Assembly (NCBI RefSeq): GCF_030159595.1
Contig: NZ_BSKJ01000003.1
Span: 248,001-312,000 of the forward strand
Direction: 5' to 3'
Length of the DNA stretch: 64,000 nucleotides
DNA from: Pseudomonas putida
GTDB lineage: Bacteria; Pseudomonadota; Gammaproteobacteria; Pseudomonadales; Pseudomonadaceae
Positions 52,350 to 60,437 of this stretch are shown piece by piece. The notes below the pieces were generated by a model. The model saw only the letters and a list, made by a program, of their open reading frames with translations, was not told the origin of the DNA and did not search any database. How positions within the stretch are numbered: position 1 is the first letter of the stretch; every line of letters starts with the position of its first letter. The translations under genes and the position numbers were made by a program.

Positions 52350-53195
52350 TTAACTGCCGAACAGGCTGAATTGGCTGCTCGATCGTTGGCAGGCAGGGTT
52401 TAGCCAGAGGCATTCGGTGCGGCAGGCTGTGCCCCGGCCTGCGGATATACGGGCTGAAGTGGTGTGCCTGTTCCAGCCGGTCAAGGTGTCGTCATAGAGC
52501 TCGCTGGGGTACCCAGACAGAACGACCATTCCGTCTAGATCGAGCAACGATTTAAGTAGGTCGGCGTGCTGGTCGTCGTCCATTTCGTGGCGGTAGTACC
52601 GGCCGCTTTGTGCGTTCTTGTATCTGGTCTCGTGCACATACGGGGGATCCATGTAGTGCAGGGTCGTCCTGGCGTCATGTGCCTGCATGACCTCGATCGC
52701 CGGTCGGTTTTCGATTAGAACGCCTGTGAGGCGCTGCCCGATCGTTGCGATCGACTCCGGATACTCGAGCCAGAGTGATTGGGCGGTGCCGTATTTGCGC
52801 TTGGTGTCTATCCGAAACCCGGTGATTCCTTTGGTGGCGCCGGCAGAGCCAAACCCCATTTGCGCTCTGATGATGGTCCGCCGTGCTCGCTCTACAGGTT
52901 CGTCAGCAGGTTCCCAGGCTCGCTCGAATTCTTGCCTGGCGTAGGGCGTCAGTAAGACCACTTCAAACAGCTCCAATCGTCTTTGCGGGTCCTGCAGCAC
53001 GCGGAACAAGTTGACGATGTCTCCGTCCAGGTCGTTATAAACCTCGGCGTAGGAGCGGGGCTTTTGCATCAGAACGCCGGCGGCACCGCCGAAGGGCTCG
53101 ACGTAGCATGTGTGTCGCGGGAAGTACTGGGTGACCCACGACGCGAGCCGGAACTTTGAGCCGTGGTACCGGATCACCGGCGCTGAGATGGTCAT
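52350..53195 (-). CDS. DNA adenine methylase (D12 class)
   Basis: N6-adenine methyltransferase of 281 residues; the ATG at 53195 is preceded by GGAG. The N-terminal RYHGSKFRLASWV and VEPFGGAAGVL form the SAM site. The catalytic motif DPPY is in LHYMDPPYVHETRY (about residue 190). The family is Dam/D12. It lies next to the cytosine methyltransferase in the early operon, so the phage carries two modification activities without matching restriction genes. Confidence 0.93.
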   Translation of the reverse strand: MTISAPVIRYHGSKFRLASWVTQYFPRHTCYVEPFGGAAGVLMQKPRSYAEVYNDLDGDIVNLFRVLQDPQRRLELFEVVLLTPYARQEFERAWEPADEPVERARRTIIRAQMGFGSAGATKGITGFRIDTKRKYGTAQSLWLEYPESIATIGQRLTGVLIENRPAIEVMQAHDARTTLHYMDPPYVHETRYKNAQSGRYYRHEMDDDQHADLLKSLLDLDGMVVLSGYPSELYDDTLTGWNRHTTSARISAGRGTACRTECLWLNPACQRSSSQFSLFGS

Positions 53196-53280
53196 GGAAC
53201 ACTCCATTGCAGGCGCCGCCCTCGCCGGGGAGGCGTGATTGGTTTTGGTCTAGAGTTGAGGTTCTTGCGGAGGGCTTCAC

Positions 53281-53673
53281 ATGCTGAAAGCTGGAGCGAG
53301 CACGGAATGGATGTGCGACTTCTACCGATACATCACCGATGGTGAGGTAAGGGAGGCTTTTGCTCTGCTGGTGGGGAGCCTGGCCTGCGCCGAGGGCGTC
53401 ACCTGTGCCCGGAGGGATCAAGGTGAAGTCAGGTCCGTAGGTATCGAGGTCGACGGTGAGTTCTGGTTCGCGCTCATCGTTGCCAAGGAATGGCTGACAT
53501 TCCAATGGCGACCGCCGGTGACCCGGAGAAGCCGGTACCGGTCGGCTCATCTGCGATCTCAATTCCCGGACAGTTTTACCGATACCGCGCAGGCCGATCA
53601 TTGGTCGATCAAGATCACTTCGCTTGATGAGGCCTTGCGACTGCTGCTGATTCTAGACATCGACACGCCTTGA
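53281..53673 (+). CDS. Rightward hypothetical protein, possible moron
   Basis: Protein of 130 residues with a strong GGAGGG site. It has hydrophobic and aromatic stretches (EFWFALIVAKEWLTFQWRPP) but no domain I can name. It is opposite to the operon and lies directly upstream of the adenine methylase start. Confidence 0.6.
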   Translation: MLKAGASTEWMCDFYRYITDGEVREAFALLVGSLACAEGVTCARRDQGEVRSVGIEVDGEFWFALIVAKEWLTFQWRPPVTRRSRYRSAHLRSQFPDSFTDTAQADHWSIKITSLDEALRLLLILDIDTP

Positions 53674-53727
53674 TCTTGCGGCGTTATCGTTGAATAGGGG
53701 AAGGCGCTGGCGGGCAGCGCCGGGTGA

Positions 53728-54111
53728 TCAGGCCCGGCGAACCTTGAAGCCGAACATGCACTCGATGTCGTGGTACTCGCAGCGCTCGTAGGTCTTGTAC
53801 TTGGCCTGAGACGGCGTGCTGGCGAACACATCGACAATTGTTCGATTGGTGATGTCCCACCAATCCCAGCCGGCGACGAGTACCTGGTAACGCTTCAGCG
53901 GAAGCTTCTCGGCCATCTCTCCGTACTGCATTTCCCAGGTGGGGTGGTAGTTGCGGATGCGCTTCTTCGGGGCGCTGTCGAGGATGACACCGATGTAGTG
54001 GCCTCGGTCGGCCATGATGACGCCTGGCTCACCGTTGGCAATCACGCGGCGCCCGACCTCGGCCGGCACGCCGTAATGCTCCCGCACATAGGCGCAGTTG
54101 TAGTTGCTCAT
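53728..54111 (-). CDS. Phage hypothetical protein
   Basis: Protein of 127 residues starting at 54111 after GGAG. It begins MSNYNCAYVREHYGVPAEVG and continues GRRVIANGEPGVIMADRGHY and IGVILDSAPKKRIRNYHPTW, a small beta-rich domain common in Pseudomonas phages. No function is known. Confidence 0.68.
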   Translation of the reverse strand: MSNYNCAYVREHYGVPAEVGRRVIANGEPGVIMADRGHYIGVILDSAPKKRIRNYHPTWEMQYGEMAEKLPLKRYQVLVAGWDWWDITNRTIVDVFASTPSQAKYKTYERCEYHDIECMFGFKVRRA

Positions 54112-54134
54112 GGCTTTCTCCATGCATGCGCCGC

Positions 54135-54167
54135 CCTCCGTGGCCGGATGCGGCATGGTGGCAATTT
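54135..54167. repeat. 33-bp repeat, copy 1
   Basis: CCTCCGTGGCCGG and GCGGCATGGTGGCAATTT (33 bp in all) recur with one insertion and one change at 56035-56068. Both copies lie between a leftward gene start and a lone rightward gene. Confidence 0.6.
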
Positions 54168-54222
54168 AATCGCAACTGCGTTATTGATTAACTAAGAAAT
54201 CAATGGAGCGGAGCTGTCAAAA

Positions 54223-54993
54223 TTGGACGTATGGCAACAGTTGGAACGATCTAGGCCGATGTTACTGGCATGCAGTGGGCGGGTAAGATCTGCAGCCTTA
54301 AACTCTCTTGATCACATGGTAAAGGCCCGAGCGCTAGCTGAGGTCGATCCGCAGATGGCATGTTTCCGTGCGATATGTGCAGAGGAAGAGGCCGCAACCA
54401 GTTTACTAGCATCGCTTCGAGATCAAGGTTATCCCTTAAGCGATCAATACCACCTGTGGTCTCATGAAAATAAAATGGGAGTCGCCTTCTGTATTCAGTC
54501 TGTCGTCGAGTGGTTTAACTCGTATTTTGATTTCGATCATCTACCCCTCGAGGAACCTAGGTTTGTTACAACAGATGAGCCCGGACGTCCCGCGATCGAG
54601 CTTATGTTCGGGATTAAGGGGCTCGATAAATGCCTTAGGCCTCGACCGCCGCTCCATGTCGAAACCCAAGGGCCAGTTCCTTTCTCGAAAATAATCGGCG
54701 ATCAATTGAGAGCCATTGTTAAAAAGAAACTGCACTCTGAGGTTAAGGGCGTAATAAAGTCAAAAGCAAACGAACGAAACATGTTGCTATATGCATCAGA
54801 TGACAGCTTGCCAGGGTGTATGAGAGATGTGCCGGGTTATCTGCTGAACCAAGCCGCTATTGTTAACGCTGTTATTATGGTAATTGGTCTTGTGGATCCA
54901 TGGCGTAAACCAGATTACAGATTTTCGGGTTTGGTCGAGGCCGTATTAGAGGAATACGTTGCTGTGATGAAATCAGGTCGGCAGAAAAAGTAA
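54223..54993 (+). CDS. Rightward hypothetical protein, possible defence moron
   Basis: Protein of 256 residues of clearly lower GC than its neighbours. A TTG start at 54223 with a GGAG upstream is used; the next in-frame ATG is at 54259. The N-terminal third (SAALNSLDHMVKARALAEVD, CFRAICAEEEAATSLLASL) is an alpha-helical stretch that resembles AbiV/HEPN-like proteins, in which a small helical domain carries an E-E-A motif. The remainder is mixed. It may be a phage-exclusion gene of the lysogen, but this is inference from fold pattern and location. Confidence 0.55.
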   Translation: MDVWQQLERSRPMLLACSGRVRSAALNSLDHMVKARALAEVDPQMACFRAICAEEEAATSLLASLRDQGYPLSDQYHLWSHENKMGVAFCIQSVVEWFNSYFDFDHLPLEEPRFVTTDEPGRPAIELMFGIKGLDKCLRPRPPLHVETQGPVPFSKIIGDQLRAIVKKKLHSEVKGVIKSKANERNMLLYASDDSLPGCMRDVPGYLLNQAAIVNAVIMVIGLVDPWRKPDYRFSGLVEAVLEEYVAVMKSGRQKK

Positions 54994-55013
54994 CGAGTGT
55001 TAAGTGCCACTTT

Positions 55014-56027
55014 TCACAAATCGACAGGAGTGCGCTTGAGTTGATTTATGAGCTGCGTCGGCAGGTTCTTGATGGTCAGGCTGGCGCTGGCCTGGTCGAA
55101 CTCGACGCGCTCACCCAGAAGGTGCGCTTCGAAGCTGATCGACATGCCTTCGGCGCGTCCGGTGTAGCGACGATATTGGGTCAGGGTGCGCTTGTCGGCG
55201 GCAAAGCTCTCGGACATCCCGTAGTCACCGGCCCGGATGAAGTCGGCGAAGGTCTTCGGCCTGTCTTCGTCAAGCGCCTCGGACAGGTCGTCCAGGCTGA
55301 CCGGCTCGCCGATCTTGTCCTGCGCTTGGGCATAGGCCACCAGGTGTTGACTCTTCTCGCTGGCAGTTTCGGTAGGAAGCTCTTCGGCCTCTACGAAATC
55401 TTTGAAGGCCTTGAGCAGCGTGCGCGTTTCGCCTGGACTGTCGATCCCTTCCTGGCAGCCGATGAAGTCTTGGAAGTAGTGCGAAAGCCGCTTGCCGTTC
55501 TTGCTCTTGATGAACGAGATGTACTGCCGAGATGCCGGGTTGTTTCTCCACTCGCTCAGGTTGATCCGGGCGGCGAAGTGCAGGGCGCTGGTATCGAGGT
55601 GGCGCGACACCGCGACGGTGAGGTCATCGGCAACCGAGATCGCCTCTGCTTGGTGCAGGATGGCGATGGTCAGGTAGTCGGTCAGGCCCTGTTGGTACAG
55701 GGCGAAAAGGACATGCCCGCCGACTGCCAGATTGGATTCCTCCATGAGGCGCGTCAGGTGCTCAACCGCCGTGCGGGTGAATTCGATGAATTGCATGTCG
55801 CCGCTGACGACCTTGGCCAGCCACCCGCTGAGAGGATAGGCGCCGGATTCGCTGTGGAAGAAGCCCCACGCCTTGCCGGTCTTGGCGTTGTAGCCGTCGT
55901 TTACATCGTTCACCAGGTTCTCGATGGCGCCGCTTTCCGGCAGGCTGGCGCTGGCCATGTGTAGGGCCGCTGGGCTCCCGTCCGGCTTCTTGTCGATTAA
56001 GTGCATCACTGCGTGTCGAATGGGCAT
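55014..56027 (-). CDS. Nucleoid-associated protein NdpA/YejK-like
   Basis: Protein of 337 residues; the ATG at 56027 has GGAGGA. It is a full-length NdpA homologue: [57 protein letters not shown] and [16 protein letters not shown] in pieces. Host NdpA binds the nucleoid; prophage copies are known. It is likely to act on phage or host DNA organisation in the early phase. Confidence 0.88.
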   Translation of the reverse strand: MPIRHAVMHLIDKKPDGSPAALHMASASLPESGAIENLVNDVNDGYNAKTGKAWGFFHSESGAYPLSGWLAKVVSGDMQFIEFTRTAVEHLTRLMEESNLAVGGHVLFALYQQGLTDYLTIAILHQAEAISVADDLTVAVSRHLDTSALHFAARINLSEWRNNPASRQYISFIKSKNGKRLSHYFQDFIGCQEGIDSPGETRTLLKAFKDFVEAEELPTETASEKSQHLVAYAQAQDKIGEPVSLDDLSEALDEDRPKTFADFIRAGDYGMSESFAADKRTLTQYRRYTGRAEGMSISFEAHLLGERVEFDQASASLTIKNLPTQLINQLKRTPVDL

Positions 56028-56034
56028 GGGTGAT

Positions 56035-56068
56035 CCTCCGTGGCCGGCTGGCGGCATGGTGGCAATTT
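56035..56068. repeat. 33-bp repeat, copy 2
   Basis: Second copy of the sequence at 54135-54167, with one extra base. It lies just upstream of the NdpA-like gene start, between it and a lone rightward gene at 56125. Confidence 0.6.
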
Positions 56069-56124
56069 GGTTTGGGATGGGGTATTACGGGTGACCGGCA
56101 CGGGGCCGGATCAAGGAGCGATTA

Positions 56125-56346
56125 ATGAGCCGTACCGAAACCATTGAAGAAAACGGGATCCGAGTTGTTGTTTCGAACCATGGTCTTTCCTCTGGCTGGG
56201 ACATAGTTTCCCTGCTGGTTGATGGAATGGATCCGCAGTCTGGGCGAGCAGGTGAGTTTGCTACGGACAAGGACGCTATACGAGCCGCATTTGAGCGTGG
56301 CGAAGCAGAGCGCCAGAAGCGTCAGGCGAAGTCTTCTGGGGCCTGA
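56125..56346 (+). CDS. Small rightward hypothetical protein
   Basis: Protein of 73 residues with AAGGAG 6 nt before the ATG. The sequence (SRTETIEENGIRVVVSNHG, GEAERQKRQAKSSGA) shows a beta hairpin start and a basic tail. Its end overlaps the convergent gene at 56322-56681 by 25 nt. Confidence 0.6.
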   Translation: MSRTETIEENGIRVVVSNHGLSSGWDIVSLLVDGMDPQSGRAGEFATDKDAIRAAFERGEAERQKRQAKSSGA

Positions 56347-56681
56347 TACTCATCGCCAGGATTCCGTTTCAGCTCAGCCATGCTTGCCGCTTTAAACTGA
56401 CGCGCTAGTTTTGGCGAGATGTAAAAAGCTGGCGCGTCAGGTCGTTCAAGCCGGCGCGCACGCTCTTCAGGATCTTGCGCAATCCACGACAAGGCCAGGT
56501 CCTGCCACAGCTCCTGCACCTGCTTGTAGCCGTGGCGCTTGATCTCGGCAGCCATGGCAGTCTTGATGCCATCCGGCATGTTGAAGAACACCTTCTCGAT
56601 ACCTAGCCTCTCGGCTTCTTCCTTCTGTCGATCCCGGTAGTCCGCAGAGTGTTTGGCTGCCCCGGTCTTCTGCTTGGCCAC
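56322..56681 (-). CDS. Phage hypothetical protein, possible RHH-type
   Basis: Protein of 119 residues starting GTG after GGGAGG. The charged start (KQKTGAAKHSADYRDRQKEE) leads into VFFNMPDGIKTAMAAEIKRH, which could be a ribbon-helix-helix DNA-binding segment. Function unknown. Confidence 0.6.
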   Translation of the reverse strand: MAKQKTGAAKHSADYRDRQKEEAERLGIEKVFFNMPDGIKTAMAAEIKRHGYKQVQELWQDLALSWIAQDPEERARRLERPDAPAFYISPKLARQFKAASMAELKRNPGDEYQAPEDFA

Positions 56682-56759
56682 GGCCGGTACCTCCCAAGCC
56701 GCTGGGCGGCAGATTGATGTGCTGCTGGCGCCGGCGTTGCCGGGCGCGGTGTGATGGGG

Positions 56760-57086
56760 TCAAGGTCTGTCCCCATAGAGCGGGAAGTCGATGCCGTGCT
56801 CTTCAATCAGCCGTCTCAAGTAGTGAGGGCTGATCCCGAGCCGTTTGGCCACGAAGTGGCGGCTGAGGCCTTTGCCGCTGTTCGCTTTGATAAGGGTTAC
56901 CAGCTTGGCGGATTCCTCGGCCTTGGCCCGGCGTCCGATTTCACGCCTCAGGCGCTCCTTGTCCTTACTCTTGAAGCAGAAGTCGTGTGCCTTCGACATG
57001 CGGTGCAGCTCGGAGCGGCCCATCCCCAGTTCGTGAACAGCTTCGGCAAGGGTCAAGGTCTGCGCAGCTTCCTTGACTCGCTGCAC
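56760..57086 (-). CDS. Phage HTH-type protein
   Basis: Protein of 108 residues starting GTG with GAGAGG. It contains two HTH-like stretches, LTLAEAVHELGMGRSELHRM (residues 11-30) and VAKRLGISPHYLRRLIEEHG (about 79-98). Probably an early regulator or replication helper. Confidence 0.65.
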   Translation of the reverse strand: MQRVKEAAQTLTLAEAVHELGMGRSELHRMSKAHDFCFKSKDKERLRREIGRRAKAEESAKLVTLIKANSGKGLSRHFVAKRLGISPHYLRRLIEEHGIDFPLYGDRP

Positions 57087-57158
57087 CAGATCCCTCTCAG
57101 CCTGGAAGCGTTCTGCGATCGATTTAAGGCTGCTTGATTGCTCTGGCGCTTGATGAGG

Positions 57159-57287
57159 TCAAGGTGGTACGGGCTCGAATCCGCGCAGCACCTGCACGGT
57201 GCCACCCCCACGAAAGTAACTCTCGATACTCGCATTGAGCTGGAGTGTCGCGGCTGCACGCGGGTCGGGAATCAGTTCTCCGATCAT
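57159..57287 (-). CDS. Tiny phage protein (42 aa), ATGA-coupled
   Basis: MIGELIPDPRAAATLQLNAS continues to GGGTVQVLRGFEPVPP and a TGA. The ATG at 57287 overlaps the stop of the preceding gene (ATGA). The pattern NASIESYF then a glycine-rich turn recurs in small Pseudomonas phage proteins. It is too short for a normal ORF cutoff but well placed. Confidence 0.6.
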   Translation of the reverse strand: MIGELIPDPRAAATLQLNASIESYFRGGGTVQVLRGFEPVPP

Positions 57288-57550
57288 GGCGTTGCATCTC
57301 GTTTACTTGCCGCGCCTGCCTCCATCGCATCCACGAAGCTCATGGCAGCGCGGTAGGTGAAGGTGAATCCCTGGACGGCGCCGGTGGCGATCTCCACCAC
57401 ATCCCACGTACCGCCCTTGCTCGACGCTTGGTATCGCGGTGCATGCGTGATCTTGGCATGCGCCTCCGCTCTAACTAACTTGCTGCGCTCGAGCAGGGCC
57501 GCGAGCACGGCAATCTTCTGCTCGAAAGCAGGATGAATTGCTGTCTGCAT
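57284..57550 (-). CDS. Small phage protein
   Basis: Protein of 88 residues with a GAGGA site. The start MQTAIHPAFEQKIAVLAALL is helical; the rest (GTWDVVEIATGAVQGFTFTY) is beta-rich. No function is recognised. It is the second gene of a coupled pair with the 42-residue protein. Confidence 0.65.
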   Translation of the reverse strand: MQTAIHPAFEQKIAVLAALLERSKLVRAEAHAKITHAPRYQASSKGGTWDVVEIATGAVQGFTFTYRAAMSFVDAMEAGAASKRDATP

Positions 57551-57569
57551 GGGATGTTCCTCGTGTGTG

Positions 57570-57953
57570 TCAGGCGTGGAGCTCGAAGGCCTCGGCCTTG
57601 CGAACTATTCGAACTTGGGCGGTGCGGCGCTCCGGCGCGCGGCGATCGCGGCGCATGGGGTCGCTGTCGTTGATCGCCGCGTGCATGGCGAAGAGGCAGG
57701 AGAGGGCGATACAGAGCGGGCTGATGATCTGTTGGCGCATGGCCTTGGTAACTGCCTCGATGCGGCGGCCGGCCTCCAGTTTGAACAGAGCGGCCTCAAT
57801 TCGGTTGGCCACGGTGCCGGGGCTGACCGCCATCTCGCGGGCAATTTCTTTGGTGGTGAGGCCTTGGGCCACCCACAGCAATGCTTCGAGTTCACGGGGA
57901 GCCAGCGCCTTACCGAGCTGGCCAATCCATGAGCCGCAGGTGATCGTTTCCAT
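57570..57953 (-). CDS. Stand-alone LuxR-type HTH regulator
   Basis: Protein of 127 residues with a complete GerE-type HTH near the N-terminus (LAPRELEALLWVAQGLTTKE, then AREMAVSPGTVANRIEAALF). There is no receiver or autoinducer domain. A basic C-terminal tail rich in arginine (RRDRRAPERRTAQ) follows. It overlaps no neighbour but starts 7 nt after the ParB-like stop. It may activate part of the early operon. Confidence 0.85.
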   Translation of the reverse strand: METITCGSWIGQLGKALAPRELEALLWVAQGLTTKEIAREMAVSPGTVANRIEAALFKLEAGRRIEAVTKAMRQQIISPLCIALSCLFAMHAAINDSDPMRRDRRAPERRTAQVRIVRKAEAFELHA

Positions 57954-57959
57954 GAGCTG

Positions 57960-58811
57960 TTATCTCGGCTTGGCACCGTCCAAGGCTTCACGCAGCTGCA
58001 GGACGAGCGCAGTGGGAATGGTGAGAGAGCGACTGTCCTCGTCGATCGAGTCCAGCGATGCAATTAGATTGCGTGATGCGGTGTGCACTGCTTCAAGCCT
58101 GGGTTTCGGTATCGAGGGCCCCTTCATCGAGCCTGCCGTTACTCGCTTCTTGCCGGTCGCCTGGGCTCTCACAAGCTCGGCGCCGAGCACTTTCCCGGCA
58201 CCGTCGCCGTGTTCTCGAACGACCTGTGCAGCCGTCGTCGCTGAAACGTGGCCGGCGGCTACCAGGTTCTGCACATCCGTATTTGCGTTGCCGATAGTGA
58301 GCACCTGCTCAACGTGCTGCCGCGTCTTGCCGACCTTTACGGCTATCTGCTCAACCGACCAGCCAAAGGCACGGAGGCGCTTGTAGCCTTCAGCCAACTC
58401 AAGCGGCGAGAGCTTTTCGTTTTCCTGGCTGGTGATGATGCGTGCTACCCGATCGGCATCACTACCTTCGAACGCGATCACGGGCACCCAAGCTTCCAGC
58501 ACTTCGGGTCTGTGTTTGTTGGGCGTCCGAGGAAGCCGGCCTTCTGCATCGAGCTTCAGCAGCGCCCGGCGTCGGCGGTGGCCATCGACAAGCCAAACAC
58601 CGCCTTCCGCCCTCGGGCGAACTTCCAGCGGAGGAATTTGGCCGCCCGCCGCGACGAACTCAGCGAGAGAGTTGATGCTCGCCTCGAGCGCGTCGCCTTC
58701 TGTGCGGAGGTTGAAACCAGGCTCTTCGTGCAGGTCCTCGAGTTGAACCTTCATGGCGTCGGCGCGGCGCACCTCGCCATCCTTGATCATTTGCTTGAAC
58801 GACTTCGCCAT
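57960..58811 (-). CDS. ParB/Srx-type DNA-binding protein
   Basis: Protein of 283 residues with an N-terminal ParB domain (KVQLEDLHEEPGFNLRTEGD, then GVWLVDGHRRRRALLKL) and a central HTH (AEGYKRLRAFGWSVEQIAVK, VGKTRQHVEQVL). ParB homologues bind centromere-like sites and hydrolyse CTP; the motif DGHRRRRA is the CTP/phosphate-binding box. There is no ParA gene in the window. A long inverted repeat lies directly upstream and could be its own site. Confidence 0.85.
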   Translation of the reverse strand: MAKSFKQMIKDGEVRRADAMKVQLEDLHEEPGFNLRTEGDALEASINSLAEFVAAGGQIPPLEVRPRAEGGVWLVDGHRRRRALLKLDAEGRLPRTPNKHRPEVLEAWVPVIAFEGSDADRVARIITSQENEKLSPLELAEGYKRLRAFGWSVEQIAVKVGKTRQHVEQVLTIGNANTDVQNLVAAGHVSATTAAQVVREHGDGAGKVLGAELVRAQATGKKRVTAGSMKGPSIPKPRLEAVHTASRNLIASLDSIDEDSRSLTIPTALVLQLREALDGAKPR

Positions 58812-58838
58812 TTGAGTTCACTTCCGTTGGGCTGCATT

Positions 58839-58896
58839 GGTCGTGACGCTCGCTGCCGTGTACCTCCCGGACCGGGGGGGCGCGAACGTCACGACC
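58839..58896. promoter_or_regulatory. inverted repeat upstream of the ParB-like gene
   Basis: GGTCGTGACGCTCGC (58839-58853) and GCGAACGTCACGACC (58882-58896) pair with one mismatch. Between them a second palindrome (CCCGG-A-CCGGG) is nested. It is 28 nt from the gene start. Confidence 0.45.
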
Positions 58897-58955
58897 GATA
58901 CAGCCTGGTGATGGGGAACCAGGTGGATCGGGCCGGCTTTCCGGCTGTCAGGGAA

Positions 58956-59261
58956 TCAAATAACTGCCTTCAGCGAGCGGGTGCCATCGGCGTGCTGTGT
59001 GGTGATGCTCATGCCGATGTGATGCGGCGCGCTTCGTTGAATCGCCACGGCGGCCTTGCTGAATCGCTCATCGAAAGCGCCTTCACCATCAGGCAGATGA
59101 GAGGTGCAGGTCAGGCGGGAGCAGTCTTCGCCGTTCGGGCCTTCATCATCGTGGGCGATGTTGAAGCTGGCGATCATTGCAATGCCGTGCTCACGGCAAA
59201 CGGCGATGATGTTCTGCATCAGCGGGCTGATTTGTTCGTCGTAGATTTCTTCTTTGTTCAC
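58956..59261 (-). CDS. Phage hypothetical protein, first gene after PL leader
   Basis: Protein of 101 residues starting GTG after GAGGG. It begins NKEEIYDEQISPLMQNIIAV and ends HADGTRSLKAVI. A similar sequence type occurs widely in Pseudomonas and enterobacterial phages. It is the most promoter-proximal clear gene of the leftward operon. Confidence 0.7.
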   Translation of the reverse strand: MNKEEIYDEQISPLMQNIIAVCREHGIAMIASFNIAHDDEGPNGEDCSRLTCTSHLPDGEGAFDERFSKAAVAIQRSAPHHIGMSITTQHADGTRSLKAVI

Positions 59262-59799
59262 GGTGATGCCCTCGGGTTGATTTCCCGTCTGGCCCTGTCG
59301 CCAAGGACAGCCAGTGAAATCGCGCTCTGCCGCCGACGGCTTTGCGCTGCGCTTGTTTGGCCTTGAGCTTCCCTATCACCTCGCGTCGGTCGGCCTCGGC
59401 GGTGTGGTCATGGGGTCAGGTGTTCGCTACACGACAGTCAACTGCAGCTCTGCGGCACGTTGGGTGGGGCAGTCCGTCGTGGGTTGCCGGTCCGTACTCC
59501 GGCTGGGCTTACTACTTCATTGGAATGTTCCTCCTGTGGTTTTTGGTCCGCTCCATGCTCGGCGCCGGGTTTCCCCACCTCTGCCTGCTGCAGCTACTGG
59601 CTACACATCAGGTGGCTCGCATGGTTTGGCGTCCTCCCATGAGGGGAGTCCGGCAGCTATCCAGAGGCTGCGTGGTCGACGACTTAGCTTGTCCCGACCC
59701 AGGTAATGGCCTGGGTGCGTCGAGGTGGTCACGTCTGGTTGTGTAAAGAGCGGTCGACCCTAGGGTCTCCAGAGGACTTCGCAGTGCCTCGATGGGTGG
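59262..59799 (-). other. Untranslated PL leader, no supported gene
   Basis: About 530 nt between PL and the first clear gene. No minus-strand ORF with a ribosome site was seen. A CCCAGG/CCTGGG hairpin occurs at 59698-59715. The stretch could hold an antiterminator site or a very small gene. Confidence 0.4.
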
Positions 59800-59828
59800 A
59801 ATATGCACCAGTGCAATTGAAGTGTCAA
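59800..59828 (-). promoter_or_regulatory. Early leftward promoter PL
   Basis: On the minus strand a perfect -35 TTGACA (59823-59828) is followed after 17 nt by a CATATT -10 (59800-59805). Both hexamers are overlapped by operators. Confidence 0.75.
59804..59815. promoter_or_regulatory. CI-type operator OL1
   Basis: TGCACCAGTGCA, an inverted repeat of TGCAC, covers the PL -10 box. Confidence 0.75.
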
Positions 59829-59841
59829 TGCACTGGTGCAT
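59828..59841. promoter_or_regulatory. CI-type operator OL2
   Basis: ATGCACTGGTGCAT, identical to the 14-mer in PR. It adjoins the PL -35 box; its centre is 25 nt from that of OL1. Confidence 0.75.
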
Positions 59842-59926
59842 AAATCATTTTCAACCGATTGGGCTCCTCCGATATCTGGCGCTAGGGATTAACTTTTCCT
59901 ACATGCTTGGTTATGCTCTGGATATA

Positions 59927-59942
59927 CTGTATGTATATACAG
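59927..59942. promoter_or_regulatory. LexA (SOS) box upstream of the DUF1654 gene
   Basis: CTGTATGTATATACAG is a perfect CTGT-N8-ACAG LexA site, 16 nt before the gene start. It implies DNA-damage control. Confidence 0.8.
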
Positions 59943-59958
59943 TAAAAGGGGTAGCGAC

Positions 59959-60285
59959 ATGACCAAGCAGAAAAAGTCGACAGCACAAGCACGCCAAGAG
60001 ATGACCGCCTTGGAACGCCTGGGCCTGAGAGTCTCATCGATGATCAATCACCCGATCGCGCAGGCTCAGCGTTGGGTGACGATCCATCGCCTGGACACGG
60101 ATGGAGACATGGAGTGGGAGGAGGTGGTGGGACTGCTGGCCGAAACGCCGGAATTAGACCTGACGTTCAATGACGATGAAAGCGTGACGGTTCGGTGGGA
60201 GCCGCAGAGCGCCGAGGATCGTGACGACCTGGTCGTTGAAAAGGATAGGGAGGAGGGAAGGGTAGAGGAGGAGGCGCCTTTCTAG
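59959..60285 (+). CDS. DUF1654 family protein, SOS-controlled
   Basis: Protein of 108 residues of the DUF1654 family (TALERLGLRVSSMINHPIAQ, then RWVTIHRLDTDGDMEWEEVV and LDLTFNDDESVTVRWEP). The family is common in Pseudomonas and its prophages; its role is unknown. A LexA box lies just upstream. The C-terminus is very acidic (VEKDREEGRVEEEAPF). Confidence 0.85.
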   Translation: MTKQKKSTAQARQEMTALERLGLRVSSMINHPIAQAQRWVTIHRLDTDGDMEWEEVVGLLAETPELDLTFNDDESVTVRWEPQSAEDRDDLVVEKDREEGRVEEEAPF

Positions 60286-60437
60286 CGGCCGGAATCTATA
60301 GCCTGCCCACCCATCCAGCATGGATGGAAATCCAGTAGCGACTTCTATGGTGGCGTAGTACGGTCCGCCTTCAACAACCCACCCGGTTCGTTGCCTCCAA
60401 TCCCACGGACCGGGACTCTCATGACCTGGGAGGTCGA

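Noticed and set aside
59191..59379. 62-residue basic ORF upstream of the gene at 58956-59261
   Set aside because: It overlaps the supported gene by 71 nt in another frame and has no good ribosome site, although its GTG overlaps a TGA.
59342..59746. 134-residue rightward ORF with a membrane-like stretch
   Set aside because: No ribosome site, poor codon use, and it lies in the PL leader; other frames look equally open.
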